Assembly (NCBI GenBank): GCA_023150945.1
Contig: JAKLJX010000001.1
Location: forward strand, 372,001 to 436,000
DNA: 64,000 nucleotides
DNA from: a bacterium
Lineage (GTDB): Bacteria; Zhuqueibacterota; Zhuqueibacteria; Zhuqueibacterales; Zhuqueibacteraceae
Direction: 5' to 3'
Position 1 is the first letter of the stretch; every line of letters begins with the position of its first letter. Shown in pieces: positions 45,918 to 55,737 of this stretch. The notes under the pieces are model-generated. The model made no database searches and was not told the origin of the DNA. It was given only the letters and a program-made list of their open reading frames with translations. The translations under genes and the position numbers were made by a program.

Positions 45918-46030
45918 GTGAACTTCTGAGAACGCGTTCCTGCAACGGCGCGGCCATTGCACCAAAATCCTCAGCGTTGTGGCGACACTCGAAGTTTCAC
46001 CACCCGCGGCTCAGCCGAGGGTGAAACGAT
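45918..46030 (+). repeat. Double-palindrome dispersed element, copy 3
   Basis: Imperfect versions of both palindromes occur at 45942-45960 (GCAACGGCGCGGCCATTGC) and 46004-46020 (CCGCGGCTCAGCCGAGG), with the shared flanks GAACTTCTGAGAA and CTCGAAGTTTCAC. The spacing, about 43 bp, is the same as in copy 2. It fills most of the gap between pgl and the hydrolase gene. Confidence 0.7.
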
Positions 46031-46132
46031 TTCGGGCCGACCCGAGCTGTGATCATTTGAGCACGTCCTCCGGCTGGCGGGATTCTCCTGTGCCGGCCGG
46101 CAGGGCGCAACGGATTCAATGATTCCGCACTT

Positions 46133-47029
46133 ATGAAATTCATTTACTCTCCTGCCTACCTCGTCAATCTCGGGCCGCATGTGTTCCCGATCGCAAAATA
46201 CCGCATGATCTACGAGCGGCTGCGGCAGCAATACCGCGTGCCCGAAGCAGAGTTCGAGAATCCGCAACCGGCGACACGCGAGCAATTGCTGCGCGTGCAC
46301 ACGCCGGAATATCTTGCCGATTTGGAACAACTCAAATTCACGGAACGCACCGCCTATTCCGAACTGCCGTTGACCCACGAGGTGGTCGCGATGTTCAGAC
46401 TGGCGGCGGGCGGCACGATCCGCGCGGCGGCCCTGGCGCTGGAAGAGGGCGCCGCGGTGCATATCGGCGGCGGCTTTCATCACGCTTTTGCGGACAAGGC
46501 CGAAGGCTTTTGCTACATTAATGATCTCGCGCTGGGGGTGCGGGAGTGCCAGGCGCTGGGCAAGATCAAGCGCGCGATGGTGATCGATTGCGACCTGCAT
46601 CAGGGCAACGGCACCGCCAAGATCTTTGTGGGCGACGAGGCTGTCTTCACCTTCTCCATTCATCAAGATGATCTTTATCCGGTCAAGCAGCAGAGCGATC
46701 TCGATATTGCCCTGCCCAATCACGTGCAGGATGAGGAGTATCTCGGCCTTTTGCGCACGCACATTCCGCGCGCCCTCGATGAGTTCCGGCCGGAGCTGAT
46801 TCTTTACCAGGCCGGCGCCGATCCTTATCGCGACGATCAACTCGGCGATTTGAGTCTGACCATTGCGGGGCTGCGCCGCCGCGATGAGATCGTCTTCACC
46901 TTGGCCAAAGCGAGGAGCATACCGCTGGCGGTGACGCTGGGCGGAGGTTATGCCTACAATACTGATGACACTGTGGCGATTCATGTGAACACCTGTTCGA
47001 CGGCGATGCAGGTGTGGGGGGCGCCTTGA
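46133..47029 (+). CDS. Histone-deacetylase superfamily hydrolase
   Basis: The 298-aa protein has the zinc-hydrolase fold of the arginase/deacetylase superfamily, class close to AcuC and HDAC: GGGFHHAFADKAEGFCYIND (about 114-133), MVIDCDLHQGNGTA with two zinc ligands (D and H), YQAGADPYRDD, and a catalytic Gly-rich end LGGGYAYN. It probably removes acetyl groups from small amines or protein lysines in the cytoplasm. It has no AcuA/B partners nearby, and no acetoin genes, so the AcuC role is not supported by context. Confidence 0.9.
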   Translation: MKFIYSPAYLVNLGPHVFPIAKYRMIYERLRQQYRVPEAEFENPQPATREQLLRVHTPEYLADLEQLKFTERTAYSELPLTHEVVAMFRLAAGGTIRAAALALEEGAAVHIGGGFHHAFADKAEGFCYINDLALGVRECQALGKIKRAMVIDCDLHQGNGTAKIFVGDEAVFTFSIHQDDLYPVKQQSDLDIALPNHVQDEEYLGLLRTHIPRALDEFRPELILYQAGADPYRDDQLGDLSLTIAGLRRRDEIVFTLAKARSIPLAVTLGGGYAYNTDDTVAIHVNTCSTAMQVWGAP

Positions 47030-47180
47030 AATTTTCGAGATCGTTCTGCACTGATTGCCGCTGCCCGTATATAACTCTGAATTGTCAATCGTAGCTACCG
47101 ACTCAAAGTGGTAAATTTTCGGTTGATCTTTGAGCAACGGCATGGCTGCAAAGAAACTGCTTGACTAATAAGAAGGGTGA

Positions 47181-48221
47181 TTGTACTTTCGCGACCGGCC
47201 GATGATCAATTTTCATCCAGGCCTGGCTGCGGATCGCGGCACGAACTGGTTCTCTGTCATGATTACAGGACTTTCCAACAAGGATACAAGCAAGAGCAAG
47301 ATTTTGGTGGTCGACGACGTCGCCGTCAATGTGCAGTTGCTGACGACTTATCTTTCGTCGGTGGGTTACAGTGTGATTGCGGCCCGTGACGGCCAGGAGG
47401 CGCTGGAGAAGGTGACGGCATGCAATCCGGACCTGGTGCTGCTCGACGTGATGATGCCGAAATTCAACGGCTTCGAAGTGTGCGAGCGCCTGAAAAACGA
47501 CGAGGCGACGCGCATCATTCCGGTGATCATGGTCACCGCGCTCAATGAAATCGAAGACAAGATTCGCGCCACCGAAGCCGGCGCCGATGATTTCGTCAGC
47601 AAGCCGTTCAACAAGCTCGAGCTGCTCACGCGGGTGAAATCGTTGCTGCGCATCAAGGAGCTGCACGATCAGCTCAACGCCAAGGTGAAGGAATTGGAGC
47701 AGGCCAAGGAGCGCTTGCGGCAACTGGCGATCACCGACGGCCTGACGGGTTTGTACAACCATCGCTATTTGAAAGAGCATCTCGAACAGGAACTTTACCG
47801 CGCCACGCGGCACCGTTCGGAAGTGTCGGTGATCATGATCGACATCGACCATTTCAAGAAGTTCAACGACACCTATGGCCATCCTGCCGGCGACGTCTTG
47901 TTGAGCACGGTGGCGCGCTTGCTCAAAGAGAACATCCGCAAGATCGACATTGCCGCGCGTTACGGCGGCGAGGAATTTTGTCTGGTGTTGGGGGAGACGG
48001 GCAAGACCGCGGCCGCGGTGGTGGCGGAGAAAATGCGGCGGCTGGTCGAACTTTCGCAGTTTGAGCCGCTGGAATTGCGCGCCAACGGCAGGGTCACCAT
48101 CAGCCTGGGGGTGGCGACGTTTCCGGATGACGCCACCGCGATGAACGATCTCATCGCGATTGCCGACAAGCGGCTGTACAACGCCAAGCAGGGCGGGCGC
48201 AATCAGGTGGTCATGGATTAG
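47181..48221 (+). CDS. Response regulator with GGDEF domain
   Basis: The 346-aa version uses TTG 47181, with AGAAGG before it; ATGs at 47202 and 47259 are alternatives, and the latter fits receiver-domain starts best. The receiver holds the phosphorylatable D89 in LVLLDVMMP. A short helical linker leads to a GGDEF domain with active-site YGGEEF (261-266) and an RKID inhibitory site five residues before it. The protein should make cyclic di-GMP when phosphorylated and be inhibited by product. The kinase at 48350 on the same strand is the obvious candidate partner. Confidence 0.92.
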   Translation: MYFRDRPMINFHPGLAADRGTNWFSVMITGLSNKDTSKSKILVVDDVAVNVQLLTTYLSSVGYSVIAARDGQEALEKVTACNPDLVLLDVMMPKFNGFEVCERLKNDEATRIIPVIMVTALNEIEDKIRATEAGADDFVSKPFNKLELLTRVKSLLRIKELHDQLNAKVKELEQAKERLRQLAITDGLTGLYNHRYLKEHLEQELYRATRHRSEVSVIMIDIDHFKKFNDTYGHPAGDVLLSTVARLLKENIRKIDIAARYGGEEFCLVLGETGKTAAAVVAEKMRRLVELSQFEPLELRANGRVTISLGVATFPDDATAMNDLIAIADKRLYNAKQGGRNQVVMD

Positions 48222-48349
48222 GCTAGATTCGGCTAGGGCGGTGCGAGGCGAACGGCGGCAGGTGCGGTGCACCGGCCGCGGGCACGCCCGCGACACTCCG
48301 GCCGTGGCGAAGATGACAATCCGGAGCGGACACCCGGCGCCCTTATCTC

Positions 48350-49882
48350 ATGCCAAGGGAAAGCAAAGTGGACTGGCTGTTCTTCAAGAAAAAGACGATC
48401 TTCCGTAAAGTCTTCTTCATTACGTTGATCGTATCCTTGTTGCCGTTGCTGGTGTCGTGGGTGTACTTGCTGCGCGTGGCTGCCGAGCACGGCTTTGACT
48501 CGACCCACGCGGTGGTCACCGGATTTTACGCGGCGACCGGCTTTGCGATTCTGCTGGCACTCGGGGGCTCCTACTATCTTTCCAAACGCATCAGCCGGCC
48601 GATCACCCATTTCATCAAAACCGCCACCGCGATTGCGCGCGGCAACTTCAGCGAGCGGGTCGCCATCGAATCCAACGATGAAATCGGCCGCCTGGCGCAG
48701 ATCTTCAACTACATGACCACCGAGCTGCGCCGCCTGCGCGACATGGATCTCAACCGCCTGATCAACGAGAAGATCAAAAACGAATCCATCCTCAAAAATC
48801 TCGCCGATGGCGTCATTGGCATCGACGTCGACAATAAAATCATGATGCTCAATTCGGTGATGGAAGGCTGGTTCGGAATCCGCGAGCGCCAATGTCTGGA
48901 AAAGCCGATCGCGAGTTGCATCAGCAATCAGACCCTGCTGCAGTTTCTGCGCAAGGTGCGCGACGAGGATAAACCCGGCCTGTGGGTGTCCGAGAGCGAG
49001 ATCGTCATCAAATCGACCAAGACCTGGCGCAACATCTTCCTGCAGGCGCGCGCCGCCAAAGTGGTGAATGAGAAGAACGAAATGATCGGCATCGTCGCCA
49101 TCTTGCGGGATGTCACGCGCGAGAAGGAGATCGACCGCATGAAGACCGAGCTGGTCTCCATGGTCGCGCATGAACTGCGCTCTCCGCTCACCTCGATTTC
49201 GGGCTTCAGCGAGCTGCTGCTCGATCCCACCGTCAACCGCGAGCAGTCCGAAGAATACGCCGGCATCATCCTGAAGGAATCCAACCGTCTGAGCGAGTTG
49301 ATCAACAAGTTTCTCGACATTTCGAAGATCGAAGCGGGCAAGATTCAGGTGAAGAAGGTGCCGATGCAGATCACCGACGTGCTGGACAAGGTCCTGGACG
49401 TCAATCTGCATCAGGCGGAAAAGAAGGGCATCGTGGTCAGCGTCAAGGTCGCGCCCGACATTCCGCTGGTCTATGGCGACAAGGACATGATGGAGCAGGT
49501 CATCCTCAACCTGTTCAATAATGCGGTAAAATACAGCCCGGAAAACACCGCCATCGAGATTCGCCTGAAAGAGCGTGAGACCGACGTCCTGTTCGAGATC
49601 GAGGACAATGGCTACGGCATTTCCGAGAAGTCGCTGCCGCGCATCTTCGAGAAATTCTATCGCGTCACCGATAACGACAAGGTGCGGGAAGTGACGGGAA
49701 CGGGACTCGGCCTGTCGCTGGTGAAGGAGATCATCGAACTGCACAACGGCTCCATTCAGGTGAAGAGCAAGGTCGGCGAAGGCTCGACCTTTTCCTTCAA
49801 TCTCCCGAAGTACAACGGCAAGCTGCACGAAGCCGGCTTCGATGACGAGGTCGAACTGGAGATGAGCTCGCACTATTCCTGA
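48350..49882 (+). CDS. Membrane sensor histidine kinase (HAMP-PAS-HisKA-HATPase)
   Basis: The 510-aa kinase has membrane helices near residues 20-42 and 57-77 with a very short periplasmic loop, so it probably senses within the membrane or cytoplasm. A HAMP domain (78-130) and PAS domain (about 150-260) precede H274 in MVAHELRSPLTSI. The HATPase has N, G1, F and G2 boxes (NLFNNAVKYS, DNGYGIS, GTGLGLSLVK). The layout resembles WalK/PhoR kinases. It lies 128 bp after the GGDEF regulator gene. Confidence 0.92.
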   Translation: MPRESKVDWLFFKKKTIFRKVFFITLIVSLLPLLVSWVYLLRVAAEHGFDSTHAVVTGFYAATGFAILLALGGSYYLSKRISRPITHFIKTATAIARGNFSERVAIESNDEIGRLAQIFNYMTTELRRLRDMDLNRLINEKIKNESILKNLADGVIGIDVDNKIMMLNSVMEGWFGIRERQCLEKPIASCISNQTLLQFLRKVRDEDKPGLWVSESEIVIKSTKTWRNIFLQARAAKVVNEKNEMIGIVAILRDVTREKEIDRMKTELVSMVAHELRSPLTSISGFSELLLDPTVNREQSEEYAGIILKESNRLSELINKFLDISKIEAGKIQVKKVPMQITDVLDKVLDVNLHQAEKKGIVVSVKVAPDIPLVYGDKDMMEQVILNLFNNAVKYSPENTAIEIRLKERETDVLFEIEDNGYGISEKSLPRIFEKFYRVTDNDKVREVTGTGLGLSLVKEIIELHNGSIQVKSKVGEGSTFSFNLPKYNGKLHEAGFDDEVELEMSSHYS

Positions 49883-50087
49883 GCGGCGCGCCGTTTGCGC
49901 GCCGGGCCTGCCTGCCCGCCGCTGCTTTTTCGCTTGTGGACTTCGTTACCCTGTGCTCACCACATCTCTTGCGCTGCATCCCAATACGCCAGCCGGAGCG
50001 CTTGCACACCTGACCTAACCCTGTGCCTTCTGGCGGCCCAGCCAGGCCCCGTGCCGCTGAAGGTGCAAAACCGCATGCCCCAAAATC

Positions 50088-52061
50088 ATGCTGCCATTTG
50101 AGACGGGAATGATCGACAATCTCGCTGCTGCCGGCGTGCGTGAGGAAGGTGGCGGCGCGGCGCCACCCGCGCAGCGCCTGCTCCTGCTGATCGATGCCGA
50201 CCCCGACGAGCGCGACCTGACCGGCAGAATCGTGCGCAGCCACAGTTATGCTTTTGCCGAGGCGGCCTCCGGGGAGGAAGGCTTGAACCTCATTCTCACC
50301 CGGCGGCCGGATTTGGTGCTGCTCGACTACGACATGCCCGGCATGAACGGCGCCGAGGTGTTGCAGGAGCTGACCGGCAATCCCTATTACAAGCCGGTGA
50401 GCGACACCCCCGTCATCATGCTGGCGGGCAAAAAGATGGCGGAGGTGAATCAAGCGCGGCTGTTTCAAATGGGGCTGCGCATGTTTTTGGAGAAGCCGTT
50501 TGCCAGCCATGAATTGATGAACGTCATCGCCAACGTCTTCATCCTGCATGATCTGCGCCAGCGCAGCCGCGAGCTCGAGCAGCGCATCAAGCGCACCGAG
50601 TACAAGTATCAGGATCTCATCGAAAACGCCAGCGATCTCATTTTCACCCTCAATGCCCGCGGGGAATTCGTCTTCATCAACCGCCGGATTTCGGCGCTCA
50701 CCGGCCACTTGCGCGAAGCCTGGAAAGACCGGCCGCTGATGGAGATGGTGATTCCCGAAGATCGCGCGACGGTGGAAACCAACTTCCGCAACACGCTGAG
50801 CGGCAAGTCGCGCATCTTCGAAATGCGCGTGCGCTCGCAGGCCGGCCGCTTGCTTCATCTCTCCACCAACATCAACCCCATGTTCGAGCGCGGCGAGGTG
50901 GTGGGCTGCGTCGGCATCGCGCGCGACGTCACCCAGCGCAAGAAACTCGAACAGGAAATCACCGAACTGAAGAATTTCAACGAAAGCATCGTGCAGAGCA
51001 TCGGCTCGGGGTTGATCACCCTCGATCTCGATCGCAGGATCACCTCCTTCAATCTTGCCGCGGAGGAGGCCCTGGGCTGGCGCGCGAATGAGGCGATTGG
51101 GCGTTACGTGGAAGAGCTTTTTCCCGCGGAGGAAGTGCAGCAGATTTTGTCCGACCCGGACGCCGGCGAGGGCGGCTCGCCGCTGCTGCATCGCGAAATG
51201 GAACTGACGCGCAAGGATCGCAAACGCATCCCCATCGGCTTCACGCTCACCTCGCGACGCGACAACCGCAACCGCCGGGTCGGCCTCCTCGTTTCCTTTC
51301 GCGACATCTCCCAGATCAAGCAGATGCAGGCCGAAGTGTTGCGCATGGACCGCCTGGCCTCGCTGGGCGTGCTCGCCAGCGGCATTGCGCACGAAATTCG
51401 CAATCCGCTTGCCGGCATCAAAACCGTGGCGCAGACGCTGGAGGAGGATCTCGACCCCGGCGACAGCAAGCGCGAATACGTGGCGCGCATCATCCGCCAG
51501 GTCAACCGCATGGACGAGCTGCTGCGCACGCTGTTCTCCTACGCCCGGCCCAAATCGCCCATGCGCCAGCAATGCCGGCTGCAGGACATCGTCAACGAGG
51601 TCAAGGGCTTGATGCAGCAGCGCTTCGAGCGCACCGACATTAGCTTCGAAGAACACTATGCCGAGGATTTGCCGCTGGTGTACGTTGATTTTCATCAAAT
51701 CCAGCAGGTATTTTTGAATCTCTTTCTCAATGCCATCGATGCCATGCCGAACGGCGGCAGCCTGGTGCTGCAGTCGCGGCCGCGTCTCACCGCCTTGCAC
51801 CGCCGCGATGGTCGCGGCAATCATGCGCCGCCCGGCAGCAAGGGCCTGTATGCCGAGGTGCTGGTCAGCGACACCGGCGAAGGCATCGCCCAGGAGAATC
51901 TACCGGCCATCTTCGACCCGTTTTTCACCACCAAGCCGCAGGGGTCGGGACTGGGATTGTCGATTGTTTACCGCATCATTGAAGAGCATCACGGCGACAT
52001 CCAGGTGAGCAGCGCATTTGGCCGGGGCACCACCTTCAACCTGTTGCTGCCGGCGGTGTGA
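50088..52061 (+). CDS. Receiver-PAS-PAS histidine kinase (NtrB-like)
   Basis: The 657-aa protein has no membrane segment. An N-terminal receiver domain carries D80 in LVLLDYDMPG, followed by two PAS domains (about 170-295 and 300-420). H435 lies in SGIAHEIRNPLAGI, and the HATPase ends with DTGEGI and GSGLGLSIVYRI. The H-box type is that of NtrB/AtoS kinases, which pair with NtrC-class activators, and the next gene is such an activator 72 bp downstream. An ATG at 50109 is an alternative start. Receiver-first kinases can accept signals from another kinase. Confidence 0.92.
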   Translation: MLPFETGMIDNLAAAGVREEGGGAAPPAQRLLLLIDADPDERDLTGRIVRSHSYAFAEAASGEEGLNLILTRRPDLVLLDYDMPGMNGAEVLQELTGNPYYKPVSDTPVIMLAGKKMAEVNQARLFQMGLRMFLEKPFASHELMNVIANVFILHDLRQRSRELEQRIKRTEYKYQDLIENASDLIFTLNARGEFVFINRRISALTGHLREAWKDRPLMEMVIPEDRATVETNFRNTLSGKSRIFEMRVRSQAGRLLHLSTNINPMFERGEVVGCVGIARDVTQRKKLEQEITELKNFNESIVQSIGSGLITLDLDRRITSFNLAAEEALGWRANEAIGRYVEELFPAEEVQQILSDPDAGEGGSPLLHREMELTRKDRKRIPIGFTLTSRRDNRNRRVGLLVSFRDISQIKQMQAEVLRMDRLASLGVLASGIAHEIRNPLAGIKTVAQTLEEDLDPGDSKREYVARIIRQVNRMDELLRTLFSYARPKSPMRQQCRLQDIVNEVKGLMQQRFERTDISFEEHYAEDLPLVYVDFHQIQQVFLNLFLNAIDAMPNGGSLVLQSRPRLTALHRRDGRGNHAPPGSKGLYAEVLVSDTGEGIAQENLPAIFDPFFTTKPQGSGLGLSIVYRIIEEHHGDIQVSSAFGRGTTFNLLLPAV

Positions 52062-52133
52062 TGGCCGGCTGCGCCTCACCCCGGCGACGAGATGACAGAC
52101 ACAGGTCGCTATGCTGAAGAGGAGTGAAACGCT

Positions 52134-53525
52134 GTGCTCGAACAAGCCAAAATTCTGATCGTGGAAGACAACGCCGATCTCTGCCAAACCCTGGCGGAGG
52201 TGTTCCGCAAGAGCGGGCACAAAGTGTTGACCGCGCTCACCGGCACTGACGCCAAGCGCATTCTCAAGAGTGAAATCATCGATCTCGCGCTGCTGGATTT
52301 GCGCCTGCCCGACATCCTCGGCATCAAAGTGCTGGAGTTTGCCAAGGAAGTCGATCCCGACATTATGGTGATCATGATGACCGCGCTCGCCAATGATCCC
52401 AAGCCTGCGGTCGAAGCCATGAAAGTCGGCGCCTTCGATTATCTCACCAAGCCTTTCGAACTCGATGAAGTCAAGCTGGTGGTGGCCAAGGCGCTGGAAA
52501 CCGTGGGGCTCAAGCGGGAAGTCTCGCGCCTGAAACAGCAGCAGCGCGACAAATTCCCCGGCACCGAACTATTCGGCAACAGCAGCGTGATGCAAGAGAT
52601 CAAGAATATGATCCGCATCGTGAGCGAGACGCCGCGCACCTCGGTGCTGATTCAAGGCGAAAGCGGAACCGGCAAGGAGCTGGTGGCCAACACCGTGCAC
52701 CAGTGGAGCAGCCGCCGCGATAAGCCGTTCGTGCCGATCAACTGCAGCGCGATTCCCGAAAGCCTGCTCGAATCCGAGCTGTTCGGCCACGAGAAGGGCG
52801 CCTTTACCGACGCCAAGGCGCTGAAGAAGGGCATCTTCGAGCTGGCTGACAACGGCACCATCTTTCTCGACGAAATTTCCAGCATGCGCCAGGCGCTGCA
52901 GCCCAAGCTGCTGCGCGTGCTGGAGACGCAAACGTTTCGCCGCATCGGCGGTACCGCCGACATTCAGATCGACGTGCGGCTGGTGGCAGCCACCAACCGC
53001 GATTTGCAGGAAATGGTACGGGAAGGCTCCTTTCGTGAGGATTTGTACTACCGCCTCAAGGTCATGGTGATCGTGTTGCCGCCGTTGCGCGAGCGCACTG
53101 AAGACATCATTCCGCTGGCTTCCTTGTTCATCGAGCGCAACAACCATGAGTTCAACAAAAACGTCACCGGCCTCGCGCCGGAGGCGGAGGAGTTGCTGCG
53201 CCTCTACCAATGGCCGGGCAATGTGCGCGAGCTGAAAAACGTCATCGAGCGCGCCGTGATTCTGTGCCAGGATGCCGTGCTCAAGCCCGAGCATCTGCCC
53301 ATGGAGCTGCGCGACGAAAAGAGCCGCAACTCGGTTTTCTTCGCGGCCCCGCTCTCCGCCAGCGGCGGGCTGAATGCCTCCATGTCGCTCGAACAGATGG
53401 AAAAAATCCACATTCAAAACGTGCTGGCGCAGAACAAGGGCAACAAGTCCCGCACCGCGCGTGCGCTCAATATCTCGCGTTCGACGCTGCGTGAGAAGAT
53501 GCGTCTCTATCAAATCCCCGGTTGA
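52134..53525 (+). CDS. NtrC-family sigma-54 response regulator (GAFTDA variant)
   Basis: The 463-aa regulator starts at GTG 52134 behind GAGGAG. Its receiver has a phosphorylation Asp in [10 protein letters not shown] (about residue 53). The AAA+ domain shows Walker A GESGTGKE (about 176), the sigma-54 contact loop GAFTDA (222-227, normally GAFTGA), Walker B-like FLDEIS and the arginine-finger region. A Fis-type helix-turn-helix ends the protein ([20 protein letters not shown]). It most likely receives phosphate from the preceding kinase. A -24/-12 promoter lies 198 bp downstream of its stop, before the next gene. Confidence 0.93.
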   Translation: MLEQAKILIVEDNADLCQTLAEVFRKSGHKVLTALTGTDAKRILKSEIIDLALLDLRLPDILGIKVLEFAKEVDPDIMVIMMTALANDPKPAVEAMKVGAFDYLTKPFELDEVKLVVAKALETVGLKREVSRLKQQQRDKFPGTELFGNSSVMQEIKNMIRIVSETPRTSVLIQGESGTGKELVANTVHQWSSRRDKPFVPINCSAIPESLLESELFGHEKGAFTDAKALKKGIFELADNGTIFLDEISSMRQALQPKLLRVLETQTFRRIGGTADIQIDVRLVAATNRDLQEMVREGSFREDLYYRLKVMVIVLPPLRERTEDIIPLASLFIERNNHEFNKNVTGLAPEAEELLRLYQWPGNVRELKNVIERAVILCQDAVLKPEHLPMELRDEKSRNSVFFAAPLSASGGLNASMSLEQMEKIHIQNVLAQNKGNKSRTARALNISRSTLREKMRLYQIPG

Positions 53526-53723
53526 GTAGCGTTCGAAAATTGACCAGCGCATGCACGTTTTTCCGCCGCTGGCGCGCCCTGCTGAGCGCCTCCCGCTCGC
53601 GGCAAGATTTGTTACAAAGATTTCACGACTCCCCCTCGCCACTTCCGCTTGTTTTTAGAATTGTTATGCCCGCAAAATTTGTTCGCGTTTCCCTTCCGCA
53701 TATCGCCCAAGCCTGACGGTTGG

Positions 53724-53739
53724 TGGCACCCGGTTTGCT
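53724..53739 (+). promoter_or_regulatory. Sigma-54 (-24/-12) promoter
   Basis: TGGCACCCGGTTTGCT fits the consensus TGGCAC-N5-TTGCW, with the invariant GG (53725-53726) and GC (53737-53738) 11 bases apart. It lies upstream of the receiver gene and downstream of an NtrC-class gene. The rest of the gap 53526-53948 contains no gene; activator sites were not identified. Confidence 0.75.
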
Positions 53740-53948
53740 TATAACCTCTAAACCGGCTCTGTTGCGCGATTACTATCTTGATTTGCCAGAGCCAAAAGTG
53801 TCGAGCGGGATGCCATGCCAGCCACAGGACTGCAATACCCGGTTTTCACGAATCAGAGAGATCACGTCAGCATATGTATTCCGCCGTCAACCGACCGGAA
53901 CCGACCAGACAAGAAGCCGCTGCGGCTGCAGAAGGCTTTCGCTTCACC

Positions 53949-54371
53949 ATGAACGAGAATCTCAACAACAAGTGCATCTTGATCGTCGACGATGAAGATG
54001 ATCTGACCTGGAGCATCGCCAAGACGCTGGCAAAGAACGACCGGCATTTTCAGGTCATCTGCGTGGCAGATGGCAACGCCGCGCTCGAGGTGTTGGCGCA
54101 GCAGCGCGTGGACGTGGTGGTGTCAGACATTCGCATGCCGGGCCGCGACGGCCTGCAACTGCTGGCCGACATCCGGCGCGATCATCCTGCCACCAAGGTG
54201 ATCATCATGACGGCGCACAGCTCGCACGATCTCCGCCAGGAGATCGAAGCGCGCGGCACGGCATTCTATCTCGAAAAGCCCTTCGAAATCCGCTACCTGC
54301 GCCAGCTTATCTACGAGGCGCTGGATTTGGCCCCGCCCTTCCGGCACGGCGTGCGTGAAGCCAGCGTGTAG
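53949..54371 (+). CDS. Single-domain response regulator
   Basis: From ATG 53949 the product is 140 aa; an in-frame ATG at 53874 would add 25 unstructured residues. It is a receiver domain only: ILIVDDEDD with the acidic pocket, VDVVVSDIRMPG with the phosphorylatable Asp, MTAHSS and YLEKPFE with the conserved Lys. No output domain follows, so it should act by protein binding or as a phosphate shuttle. A strong sigma-54 promoter match lies 210 bp before the start, suggesting control by a local NtrC-type activator. Confidence 0.88.
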   Translation: MNENLNNKCILIVDDEDDLTWSIAKTLAKNDRHFQVICVADGNAALEVLAQQRVDVVVSDIRMPGRDGLQLLADIRRDHPATKVIIMTAHSSHDLRQEIEARGTAFYLEKPFEIRYLRQLIYEALDLAPPFRHGVREASV

Positions 54372-54663
54372 CCGCCGGCCGTCGAAAACGATCAGCATTC
54401 TCGCTCCCGGGTTCCCTTCCTCGCAATTCAGCAAACCGTTCCTCACGCCACCCGTTTCCTTTTTCCGACATTGTTTTTTTCCGTGGAAGAGCCGTCACGA
54501 CCGCAAAGAAGTTGTCGTGCAGACTTCCTGCTTGCCTTCGTTTGCCGGCTGGTAGCCTGCGCTGCGTCGAATTGAGGACAATGCTGTGCATCACTGCCGG
54601 CTCACGCAGTTGTGGGCGTTCGCGCGCAGCGCAGACTGATTCAAAATGAAAGTGGGAAAATAA

Positions 54664-54696
54664 GAAGAGCACGACACGTTCTTTGTCGTGCTCTTC
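54664..54696. terminator. Perfect hairpin between convergent genes
   Basis: GAAGAGCACGACA (54664-54676) pairs perfectly with TGTCGTGCTCTTC (54684-54696) around a 7-base loop. It lies between the receiver gene and the end of the leftward LysM gene and may stop both. No gene is seen elsewhere in 54372-54926. Confidence 0.65.
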
Positions 54697-54926
54697 GGAG
54701 GAAATCGGCTCCCGCCACCAGGGGCATTGACGAAAGCCGACACGAGGTTTAGGGGGAAGGGAATGGGGGTCTGTGTCAAAACTCCAACCGGGCGACTCTC
54801 AGGAGTAGGTTTGCGAGCGAGGCTGGCGGCGGTACCGCCAGCCCCATTTCACCGCAGCATTGTCGATCGTCGATCGCCAGTCGCGGCGCCGGGCGGAGAC
54901 CCAGGCGCGCAGGCGCGGCCCGGACT

Positions 54927-55682
54927 TCAGGCGGTGGTGTCCACCGCGGAGTTTTTTCTGAGAATGATGGACCGGCGATCGTTGGGAAAATTTTGCCGTT
55001 TCTCTCCGGAGTCGGCCGTTTCATGGTCGGGCGTTGGCCGGCGGCGGTAAACGCCCTCCTGCTCCTCTTGCTCTTTGGCGGCCTGTTCATCCTGGCGGCG
55101 ACGATAGAGCACGAACGCCACCACACCACCCAGCAGCACCAAGCCGAGGATCAACCAAAACCAGGAAAGCCCACCGGAAGACTCCGGCTGCGGTTGGGCG
55201 GCGACCGGCTCAGGCTGGGGCTGCTCCTGTGCCGCCACCGGTGCCGGCTCCGGCGCGGGCGTTTGATTCGCTTCCGGCGCCGGCCCGCGCGTTGGCGTGG
55301 CGGTGACTGCCGGCGTGGGCGAAGTGCTGCCGTCCCGGCCCGCATTCTTCGCCAGAAGATGCTGTTGCTCGACCAGCGTGTTGACGTTGGTGATCGTGCG
55401 GGCTTTGCGCAGATTCGTGATCACGCTGGCAGCGGGCAGCAGAATTTCTTCATCCGGCTCGATGTGGTTGGGATTGGGCGCGCGATTGACCAGTGCCAGC
55501 TCGCGCCAATAGTCGGCCTCGCCGTAATGCGCCCTGGCCAGCTTGCTGAGGGATTCGCCCTTTTGCACTTTGTGCAGTTGCGGCGCTTCCAGCCAACGCA
55601 GCCGGCTCAGCAGCGTGCTGTCATGCACCATCACCAGCAGCATGACCAGGCCGCAAAAACCGGCCAGCAGAATTTTCTTCAT
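54927..55682 (-). CDS. LysM-domain membrane protein
   Basis: The 251-aa protein starts at ATG 55682 with GGAGG five bases upstream. An N-terminal hydrophobic segment (about 5-20) precedes a LysM domain (HKVQKGESLSKLARAHYGEA, about 37-56), which binds peptidoglycan-type glycans. A Pro/Ala/Glu-rich linker and a second membrane helix (SWFWLILGLVLLGGVVAFVL, about 172-191) lead to a charged cytoplasmic tail. It follows the small membrane-protein gene by 55 bp and probably shares its sigma-54 promoter, suggesting an envelope-related role. Confidence 0.85.
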   Translation of the reverse strand: MKKILLAGFCGLVMLLVMVHDSTLLSRLRWLEAPQLHKVQKGESLSKLARAHYGEADYWRELALVNRAPNPNHIEPDEEILLPAASVITNLRKARTITNVNTLVEQQHLLAKNAGRDGSTSPTPAVTATPTRGPAPEANQTPAPEPAPVAAQEQPQPEPVAAQPQPESSGGLSWFWLILGLVLLGGVVAFVLYRRRQDEQAAKEQEEQEGVYRRRPTPDHETADSGEKRQNFPNDRRSIILRKNSAVDTTA

Positions 55683-55737
55683 CGCGACCTCCTATTTGTT
55701 TGAGATTCGAAAATGCGCCCGAAAATCGCGGGCCGGC

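Noticed and set aside
49797-51824. 675-codon open frame on the minus strand
   Set aside because: It is antisense to a kinase gene with clear motifs.
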